Below, one piece after another: positions 48,859-60,290 of a DNA stretch of 64,000 bases. The notes under the pieces are model-generated. The model saw nothing but the letters and a program-made list of their open reading frames with translations. It had not been told where the DNA came from and made no database searches. This stretch comes from Dioszegia crocea (lineage: Eukaryota; Basidiomycota; Tremellomycetes; Tremellales; Bulleribasidiaceae): assembly GCA_001600615.1 (NCBI GenBank), contig BCKK01000009.1, positions 1,119,191 through 1,183,190 on the forward strand. Direction: 5' to 3'. The stretch's first letter is position 1. Each line of letters starts with the position of its first letter. The position numbers and the translations under genes were made by a program.

Positions 48859-50568
48859 TCATGCAAATTGATCGTCCGCTTCCTCGCTTCCGTCGCTCGA
48901 CCGGATTCCCCCTGCTCCACCTGGTCCCCTGATAACCTTGAGAATTCCATCCGCACCTTCATACTCCCTCTGCTTCTCGTCCCTGTCACCCCCGTCGCCT
49001 GCGTCTACCATCATGGACAGATTACCAATCTCTCCATTCGGGTTTCCAAACACTCGCCCCAGCGATCTCTCCCGATCTTCCCACTCCGCCTGCCCCATGC
49101 CTTCTTCTTCATCATCGTCACTGCTGTCGGTATCTCCAGTCCATAGCAGCTCGTCACTATCATATGTACTCAGTATTCTGTCAAGTGCGTCTGGAAAATT
49201 AGCACGTATCGGACGCTCAAGCTTCTAAGACTCACCATCGTACCCTCGAACACCATTTTCAGCTAATGCTCTGACAGGACTGAACCTCTCGGCCGCCTCA
49301 GCCATCTGATTGATCAGCATCTCTCAGTACGAAGATGACAGAAAGAACTCACCTCTAGCATCTCAAAGCCGGCATCCGGTATACCCCACTTCCATCCCTT
49401 CCCTCCTCGACTATCCACACTTCCCACGTCTATCCACTCGTGAATCACTATCTCCAGCCGATCCACCTTCAACACCGAACACTCATCTGCTCCGCCCATC
49501 ACTGCCCAAATCACCGACACTGTACCCTCCCACTCAATGACCCTTCCTCCCTCATATCCAAACCGCCACCGGAAATTATCGGCCTCGAGGAGAATCCCAG
49601 GATGAGCTGGATTTACTCCGCATCCAGCGAGATCGGATTCTGGGGAGGTGGGACCGATATAAGTTTCGTGTATCTCGGCGGTTCGAAGGGATTGGGATGT
49701 GAGGCCGTGATTTTGGAGGGTCCAGAAGAAAGGGGCGAGCATGATGGCGCTGAAATCTGGAATGTCAGCGGAGGTCTAAGCTGGTGGTCTACGGCAGGAG
49801 ACGGACAGAGGAAAGACTGACCGAACCACTTGATCTCCTCCAACTCCGACGTAAGCACCAACTCCACCCTAGCTGACGGTAAAAACCACTTCCGCGTCAT
49901 CTCGGCCCATCCGTCAACACCAGCACCCTACATCATCAGCTTCTACACATGTCAACACATGCAATCAGGTCTCGACTCACGACTTGTCGCGATAAATCCT
50001 CCTCCAGATCGCGCATCGCCCTTAACCCATCTCCTGCTCTGATTTGGGAAGACGACGTTTCAGCAATTTTGGCGATTGATGGAGGCACGGGAGGTGCGGT
50101 GACCGGAATCGTCGTCGGTGGGAGGGGAAGAGGGTACACCGCAGAGTTGGCCAGGGGATCACGCAGCCGGGCGAGATGGGGAATTTCGAGTCCGGCGGGT
50201 GGGAGAGAGTGAAGATGGTGGTAATCGAGTTCCGGTAGATGGCCAGGATGAGATTGGGGCCGGAGAGGAGATGTTGGATTGGATGAAGATACGGGTGCGG
50301 GTGCGGGGATATACGGATTGTGAATCGGCGATGGTGTAGGGTGATGTTGATATTCGCGTCGTATCAACCCGGCAGGAGGAATTGGATCAGGTTTGAGGGT
50401 AGGAGGTCGGATCGATAGATTAGGCGTGTCCGTTCCAGGCAAGGGGGACAAGGTCGGTTTAGGTGAGATACGGTGGGGGATTTGTTGAGGTAGAGGTCGG
50501 GTTTGGGCAATTGGACGAGATCGAGGTTCAGCGGAAGGGGAAGGTGGTGAGAGAATGAGGAACTCCAT
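48859..50568 (-). CDS. LIM-domain-binding (LDB/Adn1/SEUSS-type) transcription co-regulator
   Basis: Nuclear adaptor-like protein. The N-terminal 200 residues are Pro/Ser-rich (MEFLILSPPSPSAEPRSRP onward). After a phase-0 intron the conserved part runs VDGWAEMTRKWFLPSARVEL, then LAPFFWTLQNHGLTSQSLRT. Next come ILLEADNFRWRFGYEGGRVI and EWEGTVSVIW, and then LKVDRLEIVIHEWIDV. This order (FF domain, partner segment, W-x-x-x-FE-G strand, last HE segment) is that of the LIM-binding domain in yeast Adn1 and plant SEUSS. The C-terminus is acidic (DSDELLWTGDTDSSDDDEEE). Five exons. In fungi these proteins pair with LisH/Flo8-type factors in adhesion and filament control; that role is inferred here. Confidence 0.65.
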
Positions 50569-50816
50569 GTCAGCTAAGGGTAATGGCAAGATGGGGGTAC
50601 GAGAAACAAGGGAAATATGAAGAGGAATGGGGAACGGCAATCAAGAATGGGCAACCAGCTGTTTGTGAGACATTGTGGTTTCGGAGTGCGGGAGATCTAG
50701 GATCGGAGCAAAGCGAGGTACAAAGGAAGGGGATAAGCGGACAGGGTAGGGTTCCAGGATGTGACCAATTCTCATTGTGGATAGAAGTGAGTGGGTGCAA
50801 TGAGGATGATGCGAAA

Positions 50817-52322
50817 CTAGGTGAAGCAGAGTCGTGAAATAGGATTGATGGCAACGAACCTGTATCTATACTCCTCTGGCACATCATCCCTCTCAATCTC
50901 CCCTAATCCGGCCGCAGATGCTGTTAACGCCTGATCCGATTGTTGAGCCTTTACAGTCAAGCAAGACGCCAAAAATGACATTGAGCAATCCGACACATGC
51001 CGGTTTTGATTTCCCCACCGCCTCTTGTCCATGCCATCTTCCAGCTCAATCTCCTCGACCTCAGTGCGAATGTCCTCCATTCCTCCCTTCGCCTGCTCCA
51101 TCACTCCATATGAGATATGTCCGCTCTCCAACTCGTATATTGGGGCAGACTGAGCCATATCTGCGAGTTCCGGTCCACCGGCGAGTAGGACCAGGGGAGA
51201 ACTAGACGCTGCCTGACGTGGAGAGATAGTCTCGGGCGAAACGACTAATGCGTTCGAATTATGCAGGATTGTTGTCGGGTCTAGCGATGTGGATAGGACG
51301 GTAGGGTCTTCTGGCAGAGCGCTGGTGGGCGAGTGTGCCGAAGTGAGCAGCGGGATGGTGGCTCTGAAGGGAGTGGGGCTGTCGATGGGAGTGAAAGTGG
51401 CAAGTACCAATGTCGAGGCAATGACATTGGATTGTGGAGGGGAGTTTGGGGTGTGGGCGCTGCCGGCGTACAGCTGGGAGATCGAGTGGGAAGACAAAGA
51501 GGCCGATTTGGTGAAGGGGAGGTTTGCGCCGTCGCTGCCGTGCCCATTTGGGCCGGTACTTCCAGGCTGAGCATATCCTCGGGGATAGCCAGCCGAGGGT
51601 GCTAGAGCATAGTCGAGCTGTGTGGGGTCAACTGGGTAGAAGGAAGATGTTGTATATGGGTCGGGCTTTGAAAGTGGGGTAGTAAGGGCATCGGATATCC
51701 CAATCCTATTGCCAGCTTGTTGGTGGGGTTGTGGGGTTGGTGTGGAGGCAATGGGACGAGTGGGAAATTGGTATTGTCCCTGTATGGGTATAGAGTGCGC
51801 GTGGCTATCTTGTAGATAGTGTGGGAGGGGAGGGGAGAACTGAGTGGGCTGGGTGTAGTACTGAGTAGGGGCGTGGATCGCGGGACCAGGTGTGAAGTCA
51901 TATTCTATTGGAGTGGGCTGTCTCGTCAGCCTGTACGCTTGAGTCATGATAGCTGAGGACTGACCTGCTCGACTGAAGAGCTGTACATCTGATATGAAGA
52001 CACCAACGAGGGAGATTGAGCAGGAACGGCCTACAGCGTCAGTGATGATTCTGCGCTGTAACCGAAGAAGACTCACCCCAAGTCGAAAAGTTAACCCTGC
52101 GGACAAAGGCGCGGCTGAAGATCTTCGCCTCTTCTCGTGGTCAAGTAAGCCCTTGTTGAGCGTTCCGAGCTGGATAGGTCGTGGAAGATGGGCGGATTGA
52201 GCTAGATAGATTGCGCTCGGATCGCTTGATGGGATTGCGGTAGAAGGCTGATCGGTCGAAACGAGTGGGGATGTCGATGGCACCTCCCTTGGTACAAGAT
52301 GATTACGAGGTGGTGATTCCAT
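50817..52322 (-). CDS. low-complexity Pro/Ser/Gln-rich protein of unknown function
   Basis: Not recognised. Three exons are joined by introns of about 46 nt: RLG then AVPAQSPSLVSSYQMYSSSV then PTPIEYDFTPGPAIHAP. The large exon is rich in Pro, Ser, Thr, Tyr and Gln (HAPTQYYTQPTQFSPPLPHY), with a less disordered C-terminal part VEEIELEDGMDKRRWGNQNR. Codon choice and splicing fit a real gene, probably a nuclear or signalling protein of low order. It ends at a TGA 248 bases before the LIM-binding gene on the same strand. A splice near the end (EEYRYR) joining the two into one longer co-regulator cannot be ruled out. Confidence 0.5.
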   Translation of the reverse strand: MESPPRNHLVPREVPSTSPLVSTDQPSTAIPSSDPSAIYLAQSAHLPRPIQLGTLNKGLLDHEKRRRSSAAPLSAGLTFRLGVSLLRLQRRIITDAVGRSCSISLVGVFISDVQLFSRAGQSSAIMTQAYRLTRQPTPIEYDFTPGPAIHAPTQYYTQPTQFSPPLPHYLQDSHAHSIPIQGQYQFPTRPIASTPTPQPHQQAGNRIGISDALTTPLSKPDPYTTSSFYPVDPTQLDYALAPSAGYPRGYAQPGSTGPNGHGSDGANLPFTKSASLSSHSISQLYAGSAHTPNSPPQSNVIASTLVLATFTPIDSPTPFRATIPLLTSAHSPTSALPEDPTVLSTSLDPTTILHNSNALVVSPETISPRQAASSSPLVLLAGGPELADMAQSAPIYELESGHISYGVMEQAKGGMEDIRTEVEEIELEDGMDKRRWGNQNRHVSDCSMSFLASCLTVKAQQSDQALTASAAGLGEIERDDVPEEYRYRFVAINPISRLCFT

Positions 52323-52755
52323 CTTGACATCCGCCCTCAGTCCGGAAGCGCAGATGGGTGGATGGTTTGATGATGAGTGGTAGATGGCTGATGAATGCAA
52401 GGAGGTTCGAGCCAAAATCTGAAACAAGCCATCCCGTTACGTCCCCTATGTTGTGTATGTCGGCGACGGACTGTCATGATGTGTATACTGATCTTATCGG
52501 CGCCTGCGTGCATCTGTGCGAGAAGCTGCTGATGATATATAATGATGTTCGCAAGAAAAGGCTGACATCTGGTTACGGTAAGTTACGGTATGAATGATCT
52601 GCGTCAGGGCAAAGTCAGGGCGAGGTATGTAAAGCGAAATATGTTGAGCCAACTCGTCAGTTGGATTCATACAGAGCCTCACTTGTTTGACCCTATAACT
52701 GGATACACAACTGAAAAGATGTGCTTCTACATCCGTACAACTCACCGATCTCCTC
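52323..52755. other. divergent intergenic region
   Basis: Promoters of the low-complexity gene (minus) and glycine-rich copy 2 (plus). No gene seen. Confidence 0.5.
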
Positions 52756-53950
52756 ATGAGCTCGATGCGGCACTCAATCACTTCCACCCTATTCGTTCTC
52801 TTCGCCCTGCTCCTCCACTCTACCCAAGTCATCGCCCGCCCTAAACTCTCTCGCGCATGTAGCACCAATGCTGAATGCCTGCGTCGAGGTGCTCCCCTTA
52901 TCAGACCTCGACGGCTCCACAAACCTATCTCACTTTACCCGCGACAGAATATAAATGCTCGATACGACTACGCCAACGATTCCGCCATTACCGTCACTCT
53001 ACCCCCGGCAACATATCTCATCCAGGCTGATGGAGCGAGAGGCGGAAAAGGCCTACGGACTGAACCGTCAACCGGAGTACAGACTGTCACCGATGGAGGC
53101 TATGGGGGCCAATTGGCTGCTTCGGTTGTCTTTACCACTCCTACCACCCTCACTCTCTACGTCGGTCAATCCCCAGTCACCCCCGAAGGCGGCTTATCCG
53201 GCGGGGGAGGCGGTGGAACATTTGTGTTCATCGGAGACACATTGCTCCTAGTGGCTGGCGGGGGTGGTGGTGGGTCCCAAGGTGCGGCAGGAGAAATGGC
53301 GCCGTCGAATGGACTGAATGGAGGCAGAGGCAATGGCGGCAACCCAGGCAGAGGGCTAGGAGGGACCGGCGGCCAAGGTGGCACAGGCGCTGTGGCTCAA
53401 CCTACATCTGGTAAGTGCAGGGCCTCTGTGTCATGTGTCCTAATTATAGCGACGAGTGAACACTGACACTCTCAGACACTCGCGGCGCAGGAGCAGGTGG
53501 TGCAGGAGTGTTTAGTCCTGGCGGAGATGGCACGGATCTAGTCGGTAATGCCAATTCTGGAAAGGGAGGATCTACCTTCCCTTCGTTTGCCGGAGGTATT
53601 GCACCCGTGGGAGGTGTCAATGGTGTAAGTCTATCTGTTGCCCGTATTGCAATCATGGGCTAATCTTGCAGGGATTTGGGGGTGGCGGAGCATCGGGAAC
53701 AGGGGGCGCGGGCGGTGGGGGTGGTTACAGTGGTGAGTACAGCTCTGCTGGAGGGAACTTGAATGTTGAGGGCTAATCTTGACTAGGTGGTGGCGGAGGT
53801 GTATATCTGAATGGGAACACGGGTAGTGGGGCGGGTGGAGGGGGAAGCTCCGGCTCCTTCTCGCCGGCCACCTTGAACTCCCGCAGCACCAACTTCGAGA
53901 CTGACAATGGCTATGTCACTATCGTTCAGCAAATCTTTGAAGAGGTTTAG
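52756..53950 (+). CDS. secreted glycine-rich domain protein, copy 2
   Basis: Paralog of the protein at 29343-30437. Signal peptide within MSSMRHSITSTLFVLFALLL; motif CSTNAECLRRGAPLIRPRR; then ARYDYANDSAITVTLPPATY, TLTLYVGQSPVTPEGG and TFVFIGDTLLLVAG, separated by Gly runs (SGGGGGG). Later exons read GKGGSTFPSFAGG, GFGGGGASGTGGAGG and SGGGGGVYLNG, and the end is NGYVTIVQQIFEEV, more complete than in copy 1. Three introns lie at places equivalent to copy 1. The alternation of glycine runs and short beta-strands matches Gly_rich/ALK-like regions. Secretion is clear; function is unknown. Confidence 0.82.
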
Positions 53951-55180
53951 TACCACTTGTTAGCTACTTCCACAGGACACTGCTATACATGCAATTAACA
54001 TTGTGTGACCACTATGAGGCAGAAAAACTTCTGCACTTCAACCTGGCGCTTCCCGCTAGTGTATCTGGACTCCGCATCAGCGCGATAGATGACACTGACA
54101 ACAACAAACAATTCACTGAATTTGGTAGAGCTTACTTCCGACTGCGGGGATGGAACGGACCGTGGATCCGAAGACTCGCTTGCGCCGGATGACTGACCAC
54201 TGCTAGATCCTGCTACGCTTAAAGTACGCGTCGGGGGTTTCAATAACGAAGATACCATGCTCGAAGAACCCATCAACACGTCCAGGCGCTGCATCATGAT
54301 TGCCACTGGAGGTTTCCACAGTCGCTATGAAATCGACATAAGCGCCAAGTCGATATCTCAAGATCAACACCGTCAATCCTGGTGCTGGAAGATGTGCCGA
54401 TACCATGTTTGATTCTTTTTTACGATGGGTTGAGTAGGGAATCTACTCCTAGTCCTGAGTGAGGCACCTGTTGCTGACCAGAATCGCTCTGCAAAGTTAC
54501 TCTTTCAGTATGTCCACAATGCCCATTCTTCTCCATGTCGTGGTACTATTTCTATCCGCAGCTAGTCTCGCCAACTCTCCTCATACACACGCCTAGTCAG
54601 CTCTGGGGAAGCTTTCAGTGAAGGACCAACGAGGACAACATTGTTCACATTCAACGCATCCGATACATCTGTATTCTTGGGGTGATCCGGTGTGAGTACT
54701 GCTCAAGTGGGGTAAGCACATCAGTCACTACCGAATGACAGCTAATCCATATAGACAGACAGTCGTATCGTCAAGCGGCGCAGGCAATGTAGATCAGCCA
54801 GTCGCTGAAGTCACCTTGTAGATGTTCAGATTAGCGACTCCTCGAGTTATCTCTTTCAATCCTCCATGTATCCTGGGCATGAATAGATATCATCCGCTCA
54901 GCCCTTGTCGATGACTGAGCAGATAGACTATTGTCAGACGTAGTGCAACGGCTTCATGCGCTGCAACCCAGTAGATACGAGATTCAGCTAGGCATGCATT
55001 GCGCTTGAAGGGGAATCTCAATATCGTCAGCGATCCATCAGGGCAATGCCGACCGAGCGAAGGTATGCGGAATGAAGCCCAGGATATAGCAATATGCCAA
55101 TGTTAGTGTGTGGTGAGCTACGCGTTTGACATGTATACATACACAATAGATTAATTCCCCTTAACATCCACCCAAATGAT
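53951..55180. other. 1.2-kb region without secure gene
   Basis: Open frames of 65-105 codons overlap on both strands about 53990-54410, including a plus-strand frame with MLEEPINTSRRCIMIATGGF. None has a start, splice pattern or family that I can support. It could be a decayed gene. Confidence 0.4.
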
Positions 55181-57614
55181 CTATGTCCCGTCAAACCTCA
55201 ACGTCACATCTCCCCAACCACCCAGCAGCACCATCTGACTCCCCTTCTTCCCTTCCTCACCCATCTGCACAGCCTGCGGCGTCAAAGTCCCATTTGTCCC
55301 CTCCTGCCAGTACGCCGCGCCTGTAATAGTCGTTCCGCTCATAGGCAGCAACGTCTCGTTCAATCCCCCTCTCTGGAACAACGACCCATCCACAATCTGT
55401 ATTCCACCCAGAACTACCGCCCGCCGACGTCCTGACCCCAGCGGATCATCGTAAATCCTCTCCTTGGGTGTAGGCAGGCGTACCGAACCCCACGCATTCT
55501 TCACTGCGAAGGGACCGATATAGTTGGGGTGTACCGATACGTCCATCTCGCCAGAGGATAGACTGGTCCATGAGGATAGAGCGGTCTGAGGGGGATGAGA
55601 GATGTATTTGATACGAATGAGACCGTCGGTGGTGTGGAAGGTGGTATTGACGGTGTGAGTGAAGTTGTGGGTAATGACCGAGGCTGTGGTATTGGCCAGA
55701 TAGGTAGCGGCCGTGTCGTTGGAAGATAGACCACGAGAGGCCACGCTGCTCCGGGGAAGAGAAGTGTTGAGGGATGAAGATGGGTCGTGTAAGATGATAT
55801 CGGCCATGATGGACGAGCTGGCAATCAGCTTTGACCCAAAGATATAAAGGAAAGACTTACTCTGTGGAGTTGATGTATAGACTCTTGGATACGTTGAACC
55901 GCCCTCTGACAGCATTCTCCGCAGTCTGCACCCATACCCTCTCCGCCGCAACATACCCCACCACTGCCCCACCTCTATCACTTGTGACGTTCCACGTCCC
56001 GAATTCCACCACCCCACCCAGATCTCCGACACGCACACCCATCTTGTCGAGCCGCATCATTATATCGGCAACGTATATAGGTTTGAGAGGGGGCGATGAA
56101 TCAGGCGTCTTGAAGAGGGAGGGGGGAAATCGGACAATGATGTGGTATGAGGGTAGTTGGGTTGGGTCAAGCGTGTAAGGATTGGACATTTTACCATCGG
56201 TAAGGACAGGAGTCTAGAGTCAGCGTGTTCATTGGCTGCACTCACGTAAACGCCCACGCCTGTAGTCCCATCTTTGGCCAGCTCGCAAACCCGCATCAAT
56301 CCGTCTACATCCTGCGCCCCACCATATTGCACCACCACGTCGATTCTGATGCTATCCTCAACCCCACCAGATATGACTTCAGGCGCAGCCTCTCGCCCTA
56401 CAAATTCAACAGTCCCGCTCGATGCCAGGCCCCGCGAGACGATGGGCAATTGTGTGAGGAGACCAAGAGGGAAGGAAGGCAGCTTGGGTGGAGCTGTGTA
56501 ATTTTTGGGTCGATAGATGGGGTTGGTGGGATTGGTCGAATTGGTAGAGTTGTCTGGAGGGATGATGGAGTATGGCGAGATGGTCATATTGATCCGCTGA
56601 AGAGGGATGATATAGGTGGACACCCAGAGTTTGTTGGAAGGATAGGGAGTAGAGAGGGTAGTGAAATTGGTAGTTGGGTCGGAAGTGTTGAATGGAGTGA
56701 ACGTGTTGCACTCGACTGGAGTTCCGTCAAATGAAGGTGGGGAGTCCTGGATATTAGCGGTGGGTGCAGGTCAAGCTTACTCTTCCTTGTGTCCAGGTGA
56801 GATTCATAGATCCATCGGCCTGTATGTCAGCAATGTCAAATGGAAGAAACAGCAGAACACTTACCCAGGCCATATTCCAGCGACTATCTCCAGGCTCAAC
56901 ATCATGCCACGCCGGTCCACTCTGTACGATCCTATCTTCATCCCTCCAGTACGGCTTCGGCAATCCCGTCAAGAGGCCAATCATCAACCCAATCCCCAAT
57001 AATCCCACCAAACTAGCCGCCAATACCCATCTTTTCCATTTCTTCCACCATCGCTGACTCCGCGCCGGCCCCGAAGGATCTCTCTCCGTCTTGACTGGGA
57101 GACCAAACAGGGCGCGTGACTTCCCCTTCCATCGCGCGCTCCTCGGCTGGTCATGGCGAAGAGAGGAAGAGGAGCTTTCCCATAACTTGGCGGTAGATGA
57201 ACCGGGAGGTAGGGTTGTGGTGGAGGATGAGGGTTGGGGTAGACGGGATGTAGAAGCCGAGGCGTATGTCGAGGCTGTAGGGGTAATACTTCCTTCAGAA
57301 AGGGCAAAGCCGTCTATAGGGCGTGATGGGATGGTAATCCCTGTGTAACCCGGACTTCTTTCCCTCTCGCCCATTTCCCTCCCCGCCGATGAGGTAGCCA
57401 AGGCCCTTGCGCGCCTTTCATATGGTGGCAAGAATTCATCCGAGTACCGCTGAACTTCCTCAGCTCCGCCTGTTAACGGGTACCCGTACGCCTCAATCCC
57501 AGCATCCGTAATGTCAGAGTCAACATCGGATGCGGGTGGCAAGAGAAGAGAAGGGGTGGAGGTTGAGGCGGTGAAGAGCCTAGGGTCCTTTTCGGGATCG
57601 GGCGGGATGATCAT
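55181..57614 (-). CDS. single-pass membrane glycoprotein of unknown function
   Basis: Not recognised as a named family. The cytosolic N-terminal part of about 200 residues is Ser/Pro-rich and disordered (PYERRARALATSSAGREMGE) and ends with the basic WWKKWKRW. One membrane span follows, WVLAASLVGLLGIGLMIGLL. The outside domain has many Asn-x-Ser/Thr sites (INMTISPYSIIPPDNSTNST) and beta-rich motifs LWVSTYIIPLQR, IYVADIMMRLDKMGV, VGYVAAERVWVQTAENAVRG and GRRRAVVLGGIQIVDG. It ends GGWGDVTLRFDGT. Five introns. The topology is type II. The ATG at 57614 is the first in frame; an acceptor-like AG upstream (about 57730) leaves room for another exon. Similar proteins of unknown role are expected in related yeasts. 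Confidence 0.7.
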
Positions 57615-58116
57615 TTCCGAGAGTGCGATTAGATTCGATAGTAGGGAAAGAGGTAATCCAGTAGTGAAGGCGGATGAGGTGTATGCTGGAGTGAAGAAGG
57701 CAGTCAAAGACGCTTGACCCTTGGCGCTCTGACTGACGTTGCTGATTTATGTATTCCCTTCAACCGGACGTGCCGTTGATGGGCATTTGCGGTGTCTATG
57801 AGCTGGTGCGATACAGAGCGTGCCCTCTCTGCGCCGAGGATATCCAAGGCGTGGAAAAGGCAAGTGAAAGATGGATGTCGGTAAGGCGAAGTTGTTAATG
57901 CAAGTACAGTTCCCATTTTCCCTAATATCGGGATGCCAATGTCCCGATGCGGCAATTCCATCTATTCATCCAGCCTGGCTACATACCAATCAGATCAAGA
58001 CATTGCACACTCCTACAACCACAGCCAATCTGGTTATCTGGGTGACCACAGTTGTTGCTAGATTGAGCTGTACGGTATCTAGTCCCAGCGGCTGCTGAGG
58101 GGCTTGGGAAGGAATC
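57615..58116. other. divergent intergenic region
   Basis: Upstream of the membrane protein. No gene recognised. Confidence 0.45.
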
Positions 58117-58653
58117 TTGTCATGTGCTCAAAGTCTTCTCAGCCTGTCTGACCACTTGGTGGCGCCCTTTGAGTCGAGTGAGCCGCTCAGCAACCAAGGG
58201 TGCGATACTGCTCTGACGTCCGATCGGCAGTCTTTTTGCCTCCTCACAGCCACACAGCCCTGGACCGATGTTCATTCCATCTGCCTCGCCGGTACCAAAA
58301 CACCTGGTTGTACTCAGGACGACGCTGCGTACAATCGATTTCACCTCCGCGTCCTCCGAGCGACCGATATCGAGTTCACGGGCGACTTCCCCTCTTCGGG
58401 TTTCTCTTCGAGGTCTCTATTCGAGGTCTCGCCTGACTCGAACGCTATGCCGCCCGTACCCAACCTCCTGGTAGCTCCGTACCAATCCAGCGAGCCACCC
58501 GGCGACGAATGCTGCGATATCGCTCTTGTGCTCGGTAGTAAGTCTTTTCGTCTCCTCACATTCGCACAGCTGACTCTATTTGCAGACCCTCAAGCCGCCA
58601 CAGATGCCAGTGATGACAGTGATTTCGAATTGCCGCGTATCCGCTCACCTTGA
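58117..58653 (+). CDS. uncertain ORF with internal duplication
   Basis: A 178-codon open frame holding two diverged copies of a segment of about 30 residues: LVAPFESSEPLSNQGCDTAL and LVAPYQSSEPPGDECCDIAL, each followed by a SFxLLT stretch. No family is certain; CDIALVLG resembles the start of a BTB/POZ domain but the rest does not match. Intron-like signals (GTAGTAAGT to TTTGCAG, about 58533-58585) suggest a spliced gene with different borders. It may be a decayed member of a repeated family near the chromosome end. Confidence 0.28.
   Translation: MSCAQSLLSLSDHLVAPFESSEPLSNQGCDTALTSDRQSFCLLTATQPWTDVHSICLAGTKTPGCTQDDAAYNRFHLRVLRATDIEFTGDFPSSGFSSRSLFEVSPDSNAMPPVPNLLVAPYQSSEPPGDECCDIALVLGSKSFRLLTFAQLTLFADPQAATDASDDSDFELPRIRSP
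58152..58255 (+). repeat. diverged direct repeat, unit 1
   Basis: About 100 bases matching 58468-58571 with many scattered changes and no large gaps; it ends in CTCCTCACAGCCACACAG. Confidence 0.6.
58468..58571 (+). repeat. diverged direct repeat, unit 2
   Basis: Second copy of the unit at 58152, 316 bases downstream; it ends in CTCCTCACATTCGCACAG. Confidence 0.6.
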
Positions 58654-60290
58654 TGGTCTCCCTGTGAGTTTGGCCTTCCCCCTTGTGGATTGTTGCTGCT
58701 ATGCTTCCAGCTCCGCCTCCGCCGCCATTGTCAACACGGACTCTCTCCTCGCTCGTATCTTCCCTCACGCTTACGTCCAGTAAGTTTGCGTCTCCTCTGG
58801 TAGGAGCTGTCTGACAAGACAGTGCTGGGCCAGGCCTCACAGTAACCGCTCAGACCCTCGGAGATGATTGAACCTATCGAGTCCCCTCCTGAGGGCTATC
58901 CTCATTGCAGTATCCCATTTCACCGTCCCGTTATATCCAGCTGATGCCCAGAACCTCACCACCCCTCCCCTCATCCCGCCATAAGCACACCGTTAGCCAA
59001 GAAACGCACTATGGCGCCGGGTCCTCCCTGGATGGCTGCCAAGCGCAAGGCCGGTGTTGGTAAGTCAAGCGCCTTCGAGATCCGAGGTCGATATTGATGG
59101 CGTAGGGGGTGACGGATCGATACCTTCGGTGGTTATCCCAAGTCCCAATCGCTCGACTTATGCAAGTTGAAGGAGGACGGCTGAATAGAGAGGCAGCAGT
59201 GCTGTACGTTCCCCAATCGCTTCATCATTTATCAGACCACCGCTGGCATCCAGCTTTCAAACTCAGATACGACGGGTGTTTCAGTGGCTGGATGACAAAC
59301 AAATACGGAAATTAGACCAACCGCTCTGGATCTGCGCTGTACTACGCTCGGCCTCTCTCCTGCCCGGCCCAACCGGACTTCGTGCTCAGCTCGACGCGCT
59401 TGAACTGTCCCCCATTCAAGCCTAATAACTGAAAATATCGGTTGGAGGATTCGTTTCGCGGATGTGGGATGTCGGATATGCAAGGATACTTCGGGCTCGA
59501 TAGATTTGGTTAGGGATCCTGGGACAATTTGGGATATCGTGACTGGGACTATCGGAAAACAACTGGTTGGGTTTGGAGGACAATATGGATATCTTGTTTG
59601 GTGCTCTACAGCGTGTTTTTTCTTTTGTTTTTTTTTTCTTTTTTTTCTTTTTGGCAGGTGACTGGCCTTTTATCCGAAGTGTTTAACGTCGTTGAAGGAC
59701 TGGCCTGACTGGACTGAATAAGAGAGTTGAGCTGATCGCACTCGAGCAGCTGACAAGTAGACTTTGAGTCTTTCGCAATGTTTATGTAACTCTGACAAAC
59801 TGGCTTATTATGCTCAACTCGGCTGTGTCTTCTATGCGCTGCACGATGTTTGACGGAGCAGGCCCGAGGTGTACGCATTCGAGATACTGCCAATTCGGGG
59901 ACTGGATTTACTATCGACATGTGCGGGGCGCTGGTTTACAGACCTCATTATCGGAATTAGGTGAAGGTTGCAGTAACCAAACCGGTGTGCTCCTACTCAC
60001 GATGGTCAGGATGAGGGGATGCAAGGAGGCGGTGCCAGACGTCAGTCGGGATTACATGCTCAGGAGGGTGTCGATGGCGCTGTTGAGGGGAGTAGGGTGA
60101 AGACGTAGCAGGCGTGGTGGGGGCTGGGATAAGCGGGGGTGGGGTGTGCTCGACTTAAACTGAACCCATATACCTGTGTAACAATACATATACAACTAGA
60201 ATAACCCAGAATACTCCCAGATTATATTATCGGCCAGATATTTCAAGTCTGTATCCGAGTTCCATCGACCACAGACTGCCCAGCCTAGCG
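58654..60290. other. 1.6-kb gene-poor region
   Basis: Contains short ORFs without family features, a possible short exon starting at ATG 59010 (MAPGPPWMAAKRKAGVG, then a donor), and a T-rich tract at 59616-59653. I see no gene I can support. Confidence 0.45.
59616..59653. repeat. T-rich tract
   Basis: About 38 bases almost all T with five isolated C or G. On minus it is an A-rich tract, which could be a poly(A) remnant, a nucleosome-free promoter element or chance. Confidence 0.7.

Noticed and set aside
53990..54410. Overlapping frames after glycine-rich copy 2
   Set aside because: Competing frames on both strands with no start context, splice pattern or known motif.
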